Notes: generated by a model from the sequence alone, not told the origin. A stretch of DNA of 31,778 nt from DAOUCP01 sp034432155 (GCA_034432155.1 DAOUCP010000038.1:1-31778); one strand, 5' to 3'; shown: positions 1 to 8,796, counted from the stretch's first letter. Numbers and translations: made by a program.

Positions 1-136
1 AAGTGCGTTCAGTGACTATTTGTCCAGAACCGACCCCTCTCGCCCCCTCGGAGCGCGAAACGACGCCCTCCCAGCGGCGGAAGATACCTAGAAGAAGGTC
101 CGATCATCGCCTTGAGTGTGGAAGTTGGGCCAAACG

Positions 137-1069
137 TCAGAATCCGCCGGTCGGTGCCCACTCGATCGGAACGTACGGGTCGTGGATCCACTCAGTACCT
201 TCGTAGCCGACGTACAGCCGGTCGCCGCGAATGGCCAAGTCCGTGGGCGAGCCGTCGACCGAAAGCTCGATCCTTCCGAGGCGCTGTGGGTTGGTGAGAT
301 CGCGCACGTCGAGGATGAGCAAGTCCCGGCCGAGCGCGTAGAGAACGCCGTCCGCCTCGGCCAGCGACCAGCGGCGCGCGTCGTCCACGCGGAGGAGGGC
401 CCCCAGACGCAAGCTCACCGGATCGGTGAGGATGGTGATGCCGTAGCCGGCCACAATGACTGCTTGGCCGCTCGCCACGACGTCCCACGCGGGCAACGGC
501 ATGCGGCCGCGGATTCTGAGGTCGCCGGAGCCGACACGTTGCAACGCGAACAGCCCGGCCTCGCCGCAGGCAGCCCAGACTGCGTCACCGCTGACGGCGA
601 TGGCGAGCGCCTGTGCCGGCAGGATGTCTGAGATCACCTCCAGCCGCGGCGCTCCGGCGCCGGCCAGCGACAGGCCGATGAGCCGTGGTCCAATGCCGAC
701 CCACAGCCGATCGCCGTCGATCGCCAGGGCTTGTACACCGCCGCCCCACTGCCCGACGAGACGCAGCATCCGCGGTGTTGCCGTCGCCAGGCTCGATCTG
801 GCCTGCGCCAGGGGCGCCAGCACGGCTGCATGGTTGCCGTCGCCTGGGCGAAATGCCGGACCCGGTGGATACTGCCCAAAACGTAGCGGGCGGCTCATGG
901 AGCCGCGCGGAGGCTCGCCGCCAGAGCGCGGCGGCGGATCGCGCTGGGCGGTCGCTGTCTCGCGCGCCATGGCCCGCCCATCGGCCACGCTACTGGCGAG
1001 GGCGACCCAGCCCATCGACGATGCAGCTAGCAGCGCAGCTGCGAAGCGTTTCGCGTAGCGCAATCGCAT
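137..1069 (-). CDS. Secreted LVIVD-repeat / beta-propeller-like protein
   Basis: The product is 310 residues. The ATG at 1069 is chosen because a GGGAGGG ribosome-binding site lies just upstream, and because it places an Arg/Lys-rich start and an Ala-rich hydrophobic stretch (about residues 4-28) at the N-terminus as an export signal. An upstream in-frame ATG at 1117 would bury that signal. The body is made of short beta-strand repeats of the form 'GDRLWVG' or 'GDAVWAA'. Near residues 250-269 there is an LVIVD-like segment, LLILDVRDLTNPQRLG. Such repeats usually build extracellular beta-propellers of unknown ligand. No catalytic motif is visible. It is transcribed away from the cell-wall genes and has no obvious operon partner here. 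The fold class is fairly secure; the function is unknown. Confidence 0.7.
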   Translation of the reverse strand: MRLRYAKRFAAALLAASSMGWVALASSVADGRAMARETATAQRDPPPRSGGEPPRGSMSRPLRFGQYPPGPAFRPGDGNHAAVLAPLAQARSSLATATPRMLRLVGQWGGGVQALAIDGDRLWVGIGPRLIGLSLAGAGAPRLEVISDILPAQALAIAVSGDAVWAACGEAGLFALQRVGSGDLRIRGRMPLPAWDVVASGQAVIVAGYGITILTDPVSLRLGALLRVDDARRWSLAEADGVLYALGRDLLILDVRDLTNPQRLGRIELSVDGSPTDLAIRGDRLYVGYEGTEWIHDPYVPIEWAPTGGF

Positions 1070-1413
1070 CTTGAGGCCCTCCCGTGGAACTCGATCCATG
1101 GGCGATCGCAGCGCCAAGCAGGTTCCGCCGTTGCCCGCCGGATCCGCTGCCGGACGATCGCGACCGCCGGCCTCGGGGCGGGTGGCTGCCTCGGGCCTTC
1201 AGCGGCTAGCGAAGCTGGCGAGCCACACCTTTGGCTGCTGCCAGCTGGTCACTTCTCGCCAGCAAAGCCGCCTCGCGTTCTTCGCCGCGTGGATTCATGC
1301 GCTACCAGCGCTTAGCCGCTGCGGCACCCCGCTGCCCAGACTGCTAGCGCCCGAGAGCGCCCGAGCTTGCGGCTCCATTGTGCCACGCGGCGTTCGTCTT
1401 GCCAGCGGTGGTT

Positions 1414-1431
1414 GTGACAGAAAAGTGACAG
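1414..1431. promoter_or_regulatory. Direct repeat GTGACAG x2, one helical turn apart
   Basis: Two exact GTGACAG heptamers start at 1414 and 1425, 11 bp apart, in an otherwise GC-rich context. They lie about 70-80 bp upstream of the putative ddl promoter. Same-face direct repeats of this kind are typical of activator or repressor half-sites, but no regulator is identified, and chance is possible. Confidence 0.25.
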
Positions 1432-1496
1432 CCTGCTGCCATCCGGCCAAGGCGGCAACGCGAGCGGGACCGAAGCGGCCTTCGGGAGGCAGCTAC

Positions 1497-1524
1497 TTGC
1501 CGGGCCGGGGTGGGCGGCTACAAT
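1497..1524 (+). promoter_or_regulatory. Putative sigma-70-type promoter for ddl
   Basis: TTGCCG (1497-1502), a 16-bp spacer and TACAAT (1519-1524) match the vegetative promoter consensus at 4/6 and 5/6 positions. Transcription would start near 1531 and give a leader of about 100 nt before the ddl start. This is the best candidate in the gap; no experimental support is implied. Confidence 0.45.
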
Positions 1525-1632
1525 CTGACCCGCTCGCCTCGGCTGCCCTCTCGATGGCTGGCCGCAGGGCGAGTCGGCTGTCACCTACCTGGCAGCCGGG
1601 GTAGCCGATCCCGACAACGTGGGAGGTCCTGC

Positions 1633-2694
1633 ATGGCCGAGCGACTGCGCGTTGGCGTGGTCCTCGGCGGCCGATCTTCGGAGCGAGAGATCTCGCTCGA
1701 GAGCGGCCGCAACGTGTTCCATAGCCTTGACCGGTCTCGTTTCGAGCCGGTAGCGCTGTTCATGGATGCGAGCGGCCAGTTGTGGCAGATTGGCCTGCCG
1801 CTCCTGGTCCAGAACACCACCCGCGACATCGAGGACCGTCTGGCCACCGATGCGACACGCGTGCGCTACGAAGAACTTCCCGAGCGCGTCGACTTTGTGT
1901 ACATCGGCCTGCACGGCAAGTACGGGGAGGACGGCTGTTTCCAGGGACTGCTCGAGCTTCTCGATTTGCCGTACGTCGGTTCGGGAGTTCTGGCCAGTGC
2001 CATCGGCATGGACAAGGGCGTGCAGCGGCGCATCTTGCGCCAGGCCGGCATCGAGGTGCCGCGCACCATGGAGGTACGCGACCTCGACTGGCAGACGGAC
2101 CCTGCGCGCGTCCAACGGGAGGTGGTCGCAGGCTTCGGCTACCCATGCGTCGTCAAGCCGGCGCGGGAAGGCTGCTCGACGGCGGTGGCCGTGGTTGCGT
2201 CCCCGGATGCGCTGGGGCGGGCGCTCGAGGCGGCCTTCGCGTGGGACCGGAGGGCGCTGGTCGAGGAGCACCTGCGGGGGGTGGAGGTCACCGTTGCCGT
2301 GGTGGGCAACGAGGCGCCACACGCCTTCGCACCGACCGAGACACCGCCCAAGGGGGATGTGCTGACCATCGAGGAGAAGTTCCTGCCCGGCTACGGGCAG
2401 AATATCACGCCCGCCCGGCTGCCCGCGGAGACCCTGGAGGCGGTGCGGGAGGTGGCGGTGCGGGCCTACCAGGCCCTGGGGCTGTGTGCCTTCGCCCGCA
2501 TCGACATGTTCGTCACTCCCGAGGGTCGGATTGTGGTCGGGGAGCCCAACACCTTGCCGGGAGCCAGTCCCAGCTCGACCATCTTTCTGGGGCCGATGGA
2601 AGAGGGCCTGAGCCCGACGGCGCTCTTGACTCGGGTGATCGAGCTGTCGCTCGAGGCACATCGGGCCAAGAAAGGTCCGCTCGGCAGCCCCTGA
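1633..2694 (+). CDS. ddl: D-alanine--D-alanine ligase
   Basis: This is a 353-residue ATP-grasp ligase of the cytoplasm. It joins two D-alanines with ATP to make the D-Ala-D-Ala dipeptide of peptidoglycan. Family signatures in order are the N-terminal VVLGGRSSEREISLESGRN (about residues 8-27), the HGKYGEDG...GLLELLDLPYVGSG block that precedes the ATP-grasp domain, KPAREGCST, and the C-terminal metal/ATP block ending ARIDMFV...EPNTLPGASPSS. The last motif is usually E-[VI]-N-T; here it reads EPNT. The ATG at 1633 has GGGAGG seven to twelve bases upstream. The next gene, a MurF-racemase fusion, starts 36 bp downstream on the same strand, so the two very likely form one transcript supplying and consuming the dipeptide. 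Confidence 0.95.
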   Translation: MAERLRVGVVLGGRSSEREISLESGRNVFHSLDRSRFEPVALFMDASGQLWQIGLPLLVQNTTRDIEDRLATDATRVRYEELPERVDFVYIGLHGKYGEDGCFQGLLELLDLPYVGSGVLASAIGMDKGVQRRILRQAGIEVPRTMEVRDLDWQTDPARVQREVVAGFGYPCVVKPAREGCSTAVAVVASPDALGRALEAAFAWDRRALVEEHLRGVEVTVAVVGNEAPHAFAPTETPPKGDVLTIEEKFLPGYGQNITPARLPAETLEAVREVAVRAYQALGLCAFARIDMFVTPEGRIVVGEPNTLPGASPSSTIFLGPMEEGLSPTALLTRVIELSLEAHRAKKGPLGSP

Positions 2695-2730
2695 CGCGGG
2701 GCGGGCGCGGCCGGAGCGTGCGATCTCGCC

Positions 2731-5277
2731 GTGATTCGGCTGGCTGACTTCCTGGCGGCGAATCCGGATGCCCGGCTGCATGGGCCGGTGTTCGCCGACG
2801 CCTTCCGCGCCTTTTGCTTCGACTCCCGGTTGGTTCAGCCCGGCGAGTTGTTCCTGGCGGTCAAGACTGCCAAGGCCGACGGCCACGACTACGTGGAGGC
2901 CGCCTGCCGGGAGGGGGCGGCCGGCGTGGTCGTCCAACGGCCCTTCGAGCTGGCCAGCTACGGCACAACCTGCATCGTCGTCCCCGATACCGAGCGGGCC
3001 ATTCAGCAGTATGCCGCCGCTCTGCTTCGCCAGAGCGGGGTGCGCGTGGTGGCCATCACCGGCAGTGCCGGCAAGACGACGACCAAGGAGGCCGTGGCTC
3101 ACGTGCTGGCGGCGCGCTATCGGGTGTTCCGCAATCCGGCCAACTTTAGCGGTCGCTTTGGTCTGCCGATTGCCTTGGGTGGCCTCGACAGCACGGCGGA
3201 AGTGGCAGTCCTCGAGATGGCCACCGATCACTTTGGCGAGATGGCGGTGCTGGTAGACATGGCGCCGCCCCAGATCGCGGCCGTCACCCTGGTGGCGGCG
3301 GCGCACCTGGCCGCCTTTGGCGATCTGGACGGTGTGGCGCGGGAGAAGGGTGTTCTGGTGGAGCGTTTGCCGGCCGAAGGCCTGGCCGTCCTCAATGCTG
3401 ACGACGATCGCGTCGCCGCCATGGCCGACCGGACGCGCGCCCGATGTGTGACCTTCGGCGTCGAGCGCGAAGCCGACTACCGGGCCGCGGCGATCCGGTT
3501 CGACCGGCAGGGGACGACGTTCCGGCTCTCGGCGCGCGGTGGCGAGGTCGAGGCGCACATTCCGTGGATTGGACGCCACTTTGTGCGCGCGGCCCTCGTC
3601 GCAGTGGCGATCGGCGAGCACTTGGGCGTGGAACTCGACCGCATCGTCGAGTGCCTGGCGGACTTGCCAAGCATCCCCGGTCGCCTGAACCCGCTGGCCG
3701 GCAGGTCGGGCAGCCTGATCCTGGACGATACGTACAACGCCAGTCCCTCAGCGGTGATCGCCGGTCTGGAGGTGCTCAAGAGTCTGCCAGCACGGCGACG
3801 CATTGCCGTGTTGGGCTCCATGGCCGAACTAGGCGCAATGACCGAGGCTGGCCACCGTGCCGTGGGCAGGCACGCTGCCGGCGCCGTCGACTTCCTGGTC
3901 ACTCGTGGCCAGGAGGCAACCCTCATTGCCGATGAGGCCCGGCAGGCGGGTCTGTCGGCAGATCAAGTCGCGATCACCTTCACGGCTGAGGATGCCGTGT
4001 CGGCCGTTCTCCCCCAGCTTGGCCCCGATGTGGTCGTGCTGGCCAAGGGCAGTGCGGTGGCTCGCATGGAGCAAGTCGTCGCCGGGCTGCTGGCGGATCC
4101 AGAGCAGGCGAAAGACGTGCTGGTGCGCCAGGACGCCGCCTGGCGGCAGATCGTGGTCATCCAGCCCGACCGCCCCACCTGGCTCGAGATCGATCACGGT
4201 GCCATTGCCGCCAACACGCGGCTCTTGAAGCGACTGTCTCGACCGGCGGCGTTGATGGTGGTGCTCAAAGCCGATGGCTACGGGCATGGCGCAGTACAAG
4301 TGGCCCATACGGCACTGCGCCATGGTGCCGAGTGGTGCGGTGTCGCCTGCGTAGCCGAGGGCCGGGTGCTGCGAGACGCTGGCATCACCGCCCCCATCCT
4401 GATCCTCGGCTACACTCCGGCGTGGCAGGCACGGGAGGCAGCGCGGCTCGATCTGGCGGTCACGGTGTTCGATCTCGAGACGGCCAGCGCGCTCAGCCAG
4501 GCAGCGCAAGCGCTCGAACGCCAAGTGCGGGTGCACGTGAAGGTGGATACCGGCCTGCATCGACTGGGTCTGCCACCGGCAGACGTGCCTGCCTTCCTGG
4601 GTCGGTTGCAGGAGCTACCGGGGCTGGTGGTCGAGGGCCTGTTCAGCCACCTCGCCGTAGCGGACGATCGGACGGCGGCCGGGCTTGCGTTCACCGACCG
4701 GCAACTGGCCGTCTTTGACGAGCTGGTCGCCGAGGTGACAGCGCAAGGGCGGAGGCCGCCTGTGGTTCACATTGCCAACAGCGCTGTGTTGCTCGGGAGG
4801 ACCGACGGGCGCTACGACCTCGTCAGGCCCGGCATCGCCTTCTACGGGCTTGCGCCAGCGCCCGATCTTGGTGGTGGCGAGCTCGCCCCTGCTTTGGCGT
4901 GGAAGTCGCAGGTTGCGCAGGTGCGATCGCTGGCAGAGGGGGAAGCGGTCGGCTACGGCCTTGCCTGGCGAGCCAGTCGCCCCAGCGTCGTGGCCACGGT
5001 GCCGGTTGGCTACGCCGATGGTTTCCGCCGCGGGCCGGCAAGCTGGCGCGAAGTACTGGTTCGGGGCTGCCGCGCGCCGGTTGTGGGGCGGGTGGCGATG
5101 GACCAGACGATGATCGACGTGACCGACATCCCCGGTGTACGGCAAGGGGATGAGGTCGTCCTCATCGGCCGGCAAGGGGAGGAGGTCATCACCGTGCCGG
5201 ATGTGGCCCAGTGGCTTGGAACCAACAGCTACGAGGTGGTGTCGGAGATCCTGGCGCGAGTGCCGCGGGTCAGTTGA
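2731..5277 (+). CDS. murF-alr: Bifunctional MurF - alanine racemase fusion
   Basis: The product is 848 residues and fuses two enzymes. Residues 1 to about 460 are MurF, which adds D-Ala-D-Ala to the UDP-MurNAc-tripeptide. It has the P-loop ITGSAGKTTTKE near residues 108-119 and the DDTYNASPSAV block near 331-341. Residues from about 472 to 848 are a PLP-dependent alanine racemase with the PLP lysine K513 in VVLKADGYGHGA, the second catalytic base Y742 in AVGYGLAW, and the conserved VRPGIAFYGL, VPVGYADGF and MDQTMIDVTD blocks. Both halves look intact, so both activities are expected. The start is a GTG at 2731 with only a weak ribosome-binding site. It lies 36 bp after ddl. MurF-Alr fusions are known, mainly from Bacteroidota; here the fusion puts racemase, ligase and adding enzyme in two adjacent reading frames. 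Confidence 0.93.
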   Translation: MIRLADFLAANPDARLHGPVFADAFRAFCFDSRLVQPGELFLAVKTAKADGHDYVEAACREGAAGVVVQRPFELASYGTTCIVVPDTERAIQQYAAALLRQSGVRVVAITGSAGKTTTKEAVAHVLAARYRVFRNPANFSGRFGLPIALGGLDSTAEVAVLEMATDHFGEMAVLVDMAPPQIAAVTLVAAAHLAAFGDLDGVAREKGVLVERLPAEGLAVLNADDDRVAAMADRTRARCVTFGVEREADYRAAAIRFDRQGTTFRLSARGGEVEAHIPWIGRHFVRAALVAVAIGEHLGVELDRIVECLADLPSIPGRLNPLAGRSGSLILDDTYNASPSAVIAGLEVLKSLPARRRIAVLGSMAELGAMTEAGHRAVGRHAAGAVDFLVTRGQEATLIADEARQAGLSADQVAITFTAEDAVSAVLPQLGPDVVVLAKGSAVARMEQVVAGLLADPEQAKDVLVRQDAAWRQIVVIQPDRPTWLEIDHGAIAANTRLLKRLSRPAALMVVLKADGYGHGAVQVAHTALRHGAEWCGVACVAEGRVLRDAGITAPILILGYTPAWQAREAARLDLAVTVFDLETASALSQAAQALERQVRVHVKVDTGLHRLGLPPADVPAFLGRLQELPGLVVEGLFSHLAVADDRTAAGLAFTDRQLAVFDELVAEVTAQGRRPPVVHIANSAVLLGRTDGRYDLVRPGIAFYGLAPAPDLGGGELAPALAWKSQVAQVRSLAEGEAVGYGLAWRASRPSVVATVPVGYADGFRRGPASWREVLVRGCRAPVVGRVAMDQTMIDVTDIPGVRQGDEVVLIGRQGEEVITVPDVAQWLGTNSYEVVSEILARVPRVS

Positions 5278-5406
5278 GCGAGGTACGGGCCAGGCGGCGA
5301 GGGGCGGGGAGGACGCTTGCCCAGCCGCCTGCGCGCAGGCAGGGGCCACGGGGTGGTAGCCCAGCCGCCGGGCTTGCGGTGAGGGGCTGCCCAACGCAGT
5401 AACGTT

Positions 5407-5442
5407 CCGCCCGGCAGCTCCGTTGTACATGGTGCCGGGCGG
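5407..5442 (+). terminator. Strong hairpin after murF-alr, possible terminator
   Basis: A perfect 10-bp inverted repeat (CCGCCCGGCA at 5407-5416, TGCCGGGCGG at 5433-5442) encloses a 16-nt loop. A 14-bp palindrome GCCTGCGCGCAGGC lies upstream at 5327-5340. No T-run follows, so this may be a terminator without a U-tract or an RNA-stability element. It sits between the murF-alr stop and the next start, in a 238-bp gap that otherwise shows only a repeated CCCAGCCGCC word. Confidence 0.35.
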
Positions 5443-5515
5443 CACATTGCGACCCGGTCATTCTTGTCGCGCCGATCTTCTGGCTCGGGCAAAGGTACGG
5501 GAAAGGCAGTTGGCC

Positions 5516-6934
5516 ATGCGCGCTCCACGAATCATCCTCCTGGCTCTCTTCCTTCTGGTCTGCGGGGCCAGTCTGAGCCTGCCGATCGGCTCCGGATCGG
5601 GGGCAGCGCCCGCGCTAGCGAACGTACAGGCCCGTCCTTGGCTTCAGGGTACCGCGGCCAGCGGTCTAGTGGCGCTGGGCGGTGGGACGTGCAATCCGGA
5701 CGCCCTGTTGACCGACTGTGCCGGAAATGTCCTCTGGCAGCTGCGCGGTCCGGGCGGCCTTGGATTCTTCAGCCCGTACGTCGGTCAATGGGTCGACCTG
5801 ACCGGCGTCGAGCGAACCTGCCCGGCGGGCGACAAGTACCTCGATGTGGTGACGATTCAGGTGACAACGAGTCCCTGCGGGACGCCGACGGCCACGCCCG
5901 GCGGTCCAACGGCCACGCCCGGCGGCCCGACCGCCACACCCGCCGGAGCGACGCCCAACCCAACCGTGGTGGTGGCCACGGCGACGCCAAGCGGCGGCCC
6001 TGTCAACCTGGCACGCAACAAGCCCGTCTTTGCCTCGAGCAGTCTGCCGGGCCTGGCCCCCGAGCAGGCGGTGGACGGAAACCCGGCGACGGTTTGGAGC
6101 TCGCAGCGCGGCTACGACCCTTGGGCACCGGCACGGAATGTGCAGTGGATCTACGTCGACCTAGGGAATACCTACTCGGTCACCTCGATGCACATGCTGT
6201 GGAATGCCCACGAGCATGCCCGCAGTTACGCGATCTACGCCTGGCAGGAGTGGTGCCGCGGGTGGTGTATCTACGCCTCGACGCGCAACGGCGATGGTGA
6301 CGACACCGCGGTGTTCCCCGAGCCGATCGAAGCGCGCTACTTCATGCTGTGGCTGGTGAATCCTTACCTCATCGGCCATGCGTACGAGCTAGCCGAATGG
6401 GAGGTCATCGGCTCGGATGTAGTGGCACCGAGCCAGCTCAAGAACGTCGCGGCGGGCAAGCCGGCCGTGTCCTTCAACCGTGCGCCGGGCTTCGATGCGC
6501 CCCGGGCCAGCGACGGCGACGTCAATACCGACTGGCGGTCCTCGAGTTTGCCAGTTTGGATCTACTTCGACCTTCAGAGCGGCTACACCATCGACCGTGT
6601 CACGCTGCGGTGGACGGCTGGGCTACATGCCACGTCCTATGCGCTGTATGCCTGGAATGGCTGGGCTTGGGTGGGGGTGTACAGCACCAACCGCGGTGCG
6701 GGAGGCGATGAGACGATCGTCTTCCCAGCGGTGCGCACCCAGTGGCTGCTGCTCTACGCCACCGCCGCGCCCGCAGGCCGGGTTGGCTTGCGCGAGTTCG
6801 AGGCCTACGAGCGTCCGACGAGCGGCCAACGGCCACTGGCGGGCGGTTCGGCCGACAGCTTTGAGGAGACGAGGCCGCTCGACCTGGATCCCAACGGCGT
6901 CGTGCCGGCGCCACCTGCCGACCAGCAGCAGTAG
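5516..6934 (+). CDS. Exported protein with two F5/8 type C (discoidin) domains
   Basis: The product is 472 residues. From the ATG at 5516 the N-terminus is a textbook signal peptide (MRAPR followed by a Leu-rich core, cleavage near ALA at about residue 35). Residues about 40-118 form a Cys-containing domain with an OB-fold-like pattern (GTC...DCAGNVLW...YVGQWVDLTG). Residues about 120-162 are a Pro/Thr linker with a 7-residue repeat PTATPGG. Two discoidin-like domains follow (about 163-299 and 307-433), each starting N-[LV]-A-x-x-K-P and containing AVDGNPATVWSS or ASDGDVNTDWRSS, then WIYVDLG or WIYFDLQ. Such domains bind surface glycans or other ligands. No membrane anchor or sorting motif is seen at the C-terminus, so it is probably secreted or loosely wall-bound. 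No catalytic domain is recognised. Confidence 0.85.
   Translation: MRAPRIILLALFLLVCGASLSLPIGSGSGAAPALANVQARPWLQGTAASGLVALGGGTCNPDALLTDCAGNVLWQLRGPGGLGFFSPYVGQWVDLTGVERTCPAGDKYLDVVTIQVTTSPCGTPTATPGGPTATPGGPTATPAGATPNPTVVVATATPSGGPVNLARNKPVFASSSLPGLAPEQAVDGNPATVWSSQRGYDPWAPARNVQWIYVDLGNTYSVTSMHMLWNAHEHARSYAIYAWQEWCRGWCIYASTRNGDGDDTAVFPEPIEARYFMLWLVNPYLIGHAYELAEWEVIGSDVVAPSQLKNVAAGKPAVSFNRAPGFDAPRASDGDVNTDWRSSSLPVWIYFDLQSGYTIDRVTLRWTAGLHATSYALYAWNGWAWVGVYSTNRGAGGDETIVFPAVRTQWLLLYATAAPAGRVGLREFEAYERPTSGQRPLAGGSADSFEETRPLDLDPNGVVPAPPADQQQ
5888..5946 (+). repeat. 21-bp in-frame tandem repeat coding the Thr/Pro linker
   Basis: Three copies of a 21-bp unit start at 5888, 5909 and 5930 (core ACGGCCACGCCCGGCGG, the third copy diverged). 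Each encodes seven residues of the PTATPGG linker. Copies 1 and 2 are identical over the 17-bp core, which suggests recent slippage. Confidence 0.85.
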
Positions 6935-6989
6935 CTTCCGTCTGCGCGCGGCTCGATTCGACGGCTGCCGGACAGGAGCAAGGCTGCAG

Positions 6990-7077
6990 CGACTGCCGAC
7001 CGGGCGCACGCAGTCAGGGATCCACCGAGGACAGACCGGGCAGACGCACGGAGGGACGCACCGACTGCCGACCGGGC
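6990..7077. repeat. Short repeated element between convergent genes
   Basis: The 16-mer CGACTGCCGACCGGGC occurs at 6990-7005 and again at 7062-7077, with a related ACAGACCGGGCAGACGCACG copy between them. The three copies fill the gap between the discoidin-domain gene and the convergent thiolase gene. A perfect 12-bp palindrome, TGAGCTAGCTCA (7081-7092), covers the thiolase stop codon. The role may be bidirectional termination. Confidence 0.5.
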
Positions 7078-7084
7078 AGCTGAG

Positions 7085-8284
7085 CTAGCTCATCTCTACG
7101 ATCATGGCCACGGCCTCGCCGCCGCCCAGGCACAGGCTGGCCAGTCCGCGCTTGCCGCCAGTATCGCGCAGGGCATGTAGCAGCGTGACCAGCACCCGGG
7201 TCCCGCTGGCCCCGATGGGGTGACCCAGCGCCACCGCACCGCCGCGGACGTTCACCTTGTTCCAGTCCCAGCCCTCGGCGGCCAGGCGATCGCCGTCGGC
7301 CAGCACCTGGGCGCTGAAGGCTTCGTTGATCTCGACGAGGTCGATGTCATGCAGCGTCAGGCCCGTCCGGGCCAGCACGCGGTGCACCGCTTCCACCGGT
7401 GCCAGGAAGAGCCGCAAGGGTGCTACGGCGCCCTGGTCATAGCCCACGATGCGGGCCAGCGGTCGCAGGCCGCGCTCGGCCGCCCAGTCGGCGCCGGCGA
7501 CCACGACGGCGGCGCCGCCGTGGGTGATGCCCGGCGCGTTGCCGGCGGTGACGGTGCCATCGGGCTGGAAGGCCGGCTTCAGCTTGGCTAGCGCCTCCAG
7601 GCTGGTGTCAGCCCGGGGGTTTTCGTCCGTCTCGACCAGGGTCACGTTGCCCTTGCGATCGCGCACCTCCACCGGCACGATCTCGGCACGGAAGGCGCCT
7701 TCGGCGATGGCCTGCACGGCCTTCTGGTGCGACGCCAGGGCGTATTGGTCCTGTCGCTCGCGTGTGATGCCGCACTCGCGCGCCACCCACTCGGCGGAGT
7801 TGCCCATGTGGTGGTTTTCGAAGCCGCACCACAGGCCGTCATGGACGGTGAGGTCCACGATCTCGCGGTTGCCCAGGCGCAGGCCCGCGCGAGCGCCCGG
7901 AATGGCGTAGGGCGCCAGGTACATGTTCTCCATTCCGCCAGCGATCACACAGTTGGCGTCACCAGCCTTGATGGCTTGGGCAGCGATCATGACCGTCTTG
8001 AGCCCGGATCCGCAGACCTTGTTGACGGTCGTCGCGCCAATGTGGGGTGGAATCCCGGCGCGGATGGCTGCTTGCCGAGCGGGCGCCTGGCCGACTCCGC
8101 CTTGCAGCACCATGCCCATGAGCACTTCGTCGACTTGGTCCGGCTGGATGCCGGCGCGTTCCACGGCCGCGCGGATGGCGGTGGCGCCCAGCTCCACCGC
8201 TGGCACGTTGGCCAGAGCACCGTCGAAGCGCCCGATGGGCGTGCGCGCTGCCGACAGGATCACCACCTCACGCTGCGAAGTCAC
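7085..8284 (-). CDS. Acetyl-CoA C-acetyltransferase (thiolase)
   Basis: This 399-residue cytoplasmic enzyme of the thiolase II family condenses or cleaves acetyl-CoA / acetoacetyl-CoA and related 3-ketoacyl-CoAs. The nucleophilic Cys is C91 in NKVCGSGLK. The catalytic His is H355 in GGAVALGHPIGASG, and the second Cys is C385 in LCLGGGEAVA. The N-terminus ILSAARTPIGRFDGAL is canonical and the length is standard. The GTG start at 8284 overlaps the stop of the upstream HIT gene by four bases (GTGA) and has AAGGAG in front, so it is translationally coupled. Whether it serves biosynthesis or degradation cannot be told here, because no beta-oxidation or mevalonate gene is adjacent. Confidence 0.93.
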   Translation of the reverse strand: MTSQREVVILSAARTPIGRFDGALANVPAVELGATAIRAAVERAGIQPDQVDEVLMGMVLQGGVGQAPARQAAIRAGIPPHIGATTVNKVCGSGLKTVMIAAQAIKAGDANCVIAGGMENMYLAPYAIPGARAGLRLGNREIVDLTVHDGLWCGFENHHMGNSAEWVARECGITRERQDQYALASHQKAVQAIAEGAFRAEIVPVEVRDRKGNVTLVETDENPRADTSLEALAKLKPAFQPDGTVTAGNAPGITHGGAAVVVAGADWAAERGLRPLARIVGYDQGAVAPLRLFLAPVEAVHRVLARTGLTLHDIDLVEINEAFSAQVLADGDRLAAEGWDWNKVNVRGGAVALGHPIGASGTRVLVTLLHALRDTGGKRGLASLCLGGGEAVAMIVEMS

Positions 8285-8796
8285 CGCTCTGCTCCTTCGG
8301 GGGAGGAACTAGACGCAAGCACCGCTCGGATGGCGCGTGCGCTGGCGCTCAGGGCCTCGGGGATCACCCGCGTGCCGGCCGTGGTAGTCATGAAGTTGGT
8401 ATCGGCTGTCCAGCGGGGAACGACGTGGACGTGGAGGTGGTCGCCGATGCCTGCGCCCGCCGCCTTGCCCAGGTTGGCGCCAATGTTGAAGCCCTCGGGT
8501 TCATACACCTGGCGCAGGGCGCGAATGAGGCGCGCGACGGTGACCATGAGCTCCGTCAGCACCGGTTCGTCAAGGGAGTCCAGATCGCGAACGTGTTCGT
8601 ACGGGACGACCATCACATGCGCGTTGGCGTAAGGGTATCGGTTCAGGAGGGCATAGACCTTCTCGCCGCGCCAGACGACGAGATCCAGCCCTTCTGCGCC
8701 ATCCTGTTGGGCGCCGATGGCACAGAACAGGCAGCCATCGGGTTTGGCAGTCGAGCGCAAGTATTCCATACGCCAGGGAGCCCACAGCTGCTTCAC
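8281..8796 (-). CDS. HIT-family nucleotide hydrolase/phosphorylase
   Basis: The product is 171 residues of the histidine-triad superfamily, the branch related to Ap4A phosphorylase. The catalytic triad motif is HLHVHVVPRW, and an N-terminal CLFC pair (about residues 22-25) resembles the zinc-binding Cys of this branch. The start is taken as the GTG at 8796 because family members characteristically begin M-x-x-LWAPWR-x-x-Y, exactly as seen here. Longer upstream frames add unrelated sequence. No ribosome-binding site precedes this GTG. Instead a promoter ends about 10 bases upstream, which suggests a leaderless or near-leaderless message. It is the first gene of a two-gene unit with the thiolase. 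The substrate is not predictable beyond nucleotide phosphates or phosphoramidates. Confidence 0.88.
   Translation of the reverse strand: MKQLWAPWRMEYLRSTAKPDGCLFCAIGAQQDGAEGLDLVVWRGEKVYALLNRYPYANAHVMVVPYEHVRDLDSLDEPVLTELMVTVARLIRALRQVYEPEGFNIGANLGKAAGAGIGDHLHVHVVPRWTADTNFMTTTAGTRVIPEALSASARAIRAVLASSSSPEGAER

Larger units (their letters stand above)
1070..1632. other. 563-bp intergenic region between divergent genes
   Basis: I find no credible gene here. Open frames exist on both strands but have the composition of GC-rich noise and no ribosome-binding sites. The stretch contains a 9-bp inverted repeat (GCTGGCGAG at 1214-1222 against CTCGCCAGC at 1255-1263, with a 32-nt loop). It also contains two GTGACAG words spaced 11 bp apart (1414-1420 and 1425-1431) and a promoter-like pair feeding ddl. 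It probably holds the control region of both flanking genes. Confidence 0.5.

Noticed and set aside
1..136. Left edge of the window
   Set aside because: No gene, RNA or repeat could be supported; it may be a downstream flank of the LVIVD gene.
1071..1604. 177-codon open frame on the plus strand before ddl
   Set aside because: No ribosome-binding site, Cys/Arg/Ser-rich noise-like composition, and no recognisable domain.
1585..3621. 678-codon minus-strand frame opposite ddl and murF
   Set aside because: Antisense of two certain genes; its length follows from GC-rich codon bias, and the product is His/Arg/Gly-rich with no domain.
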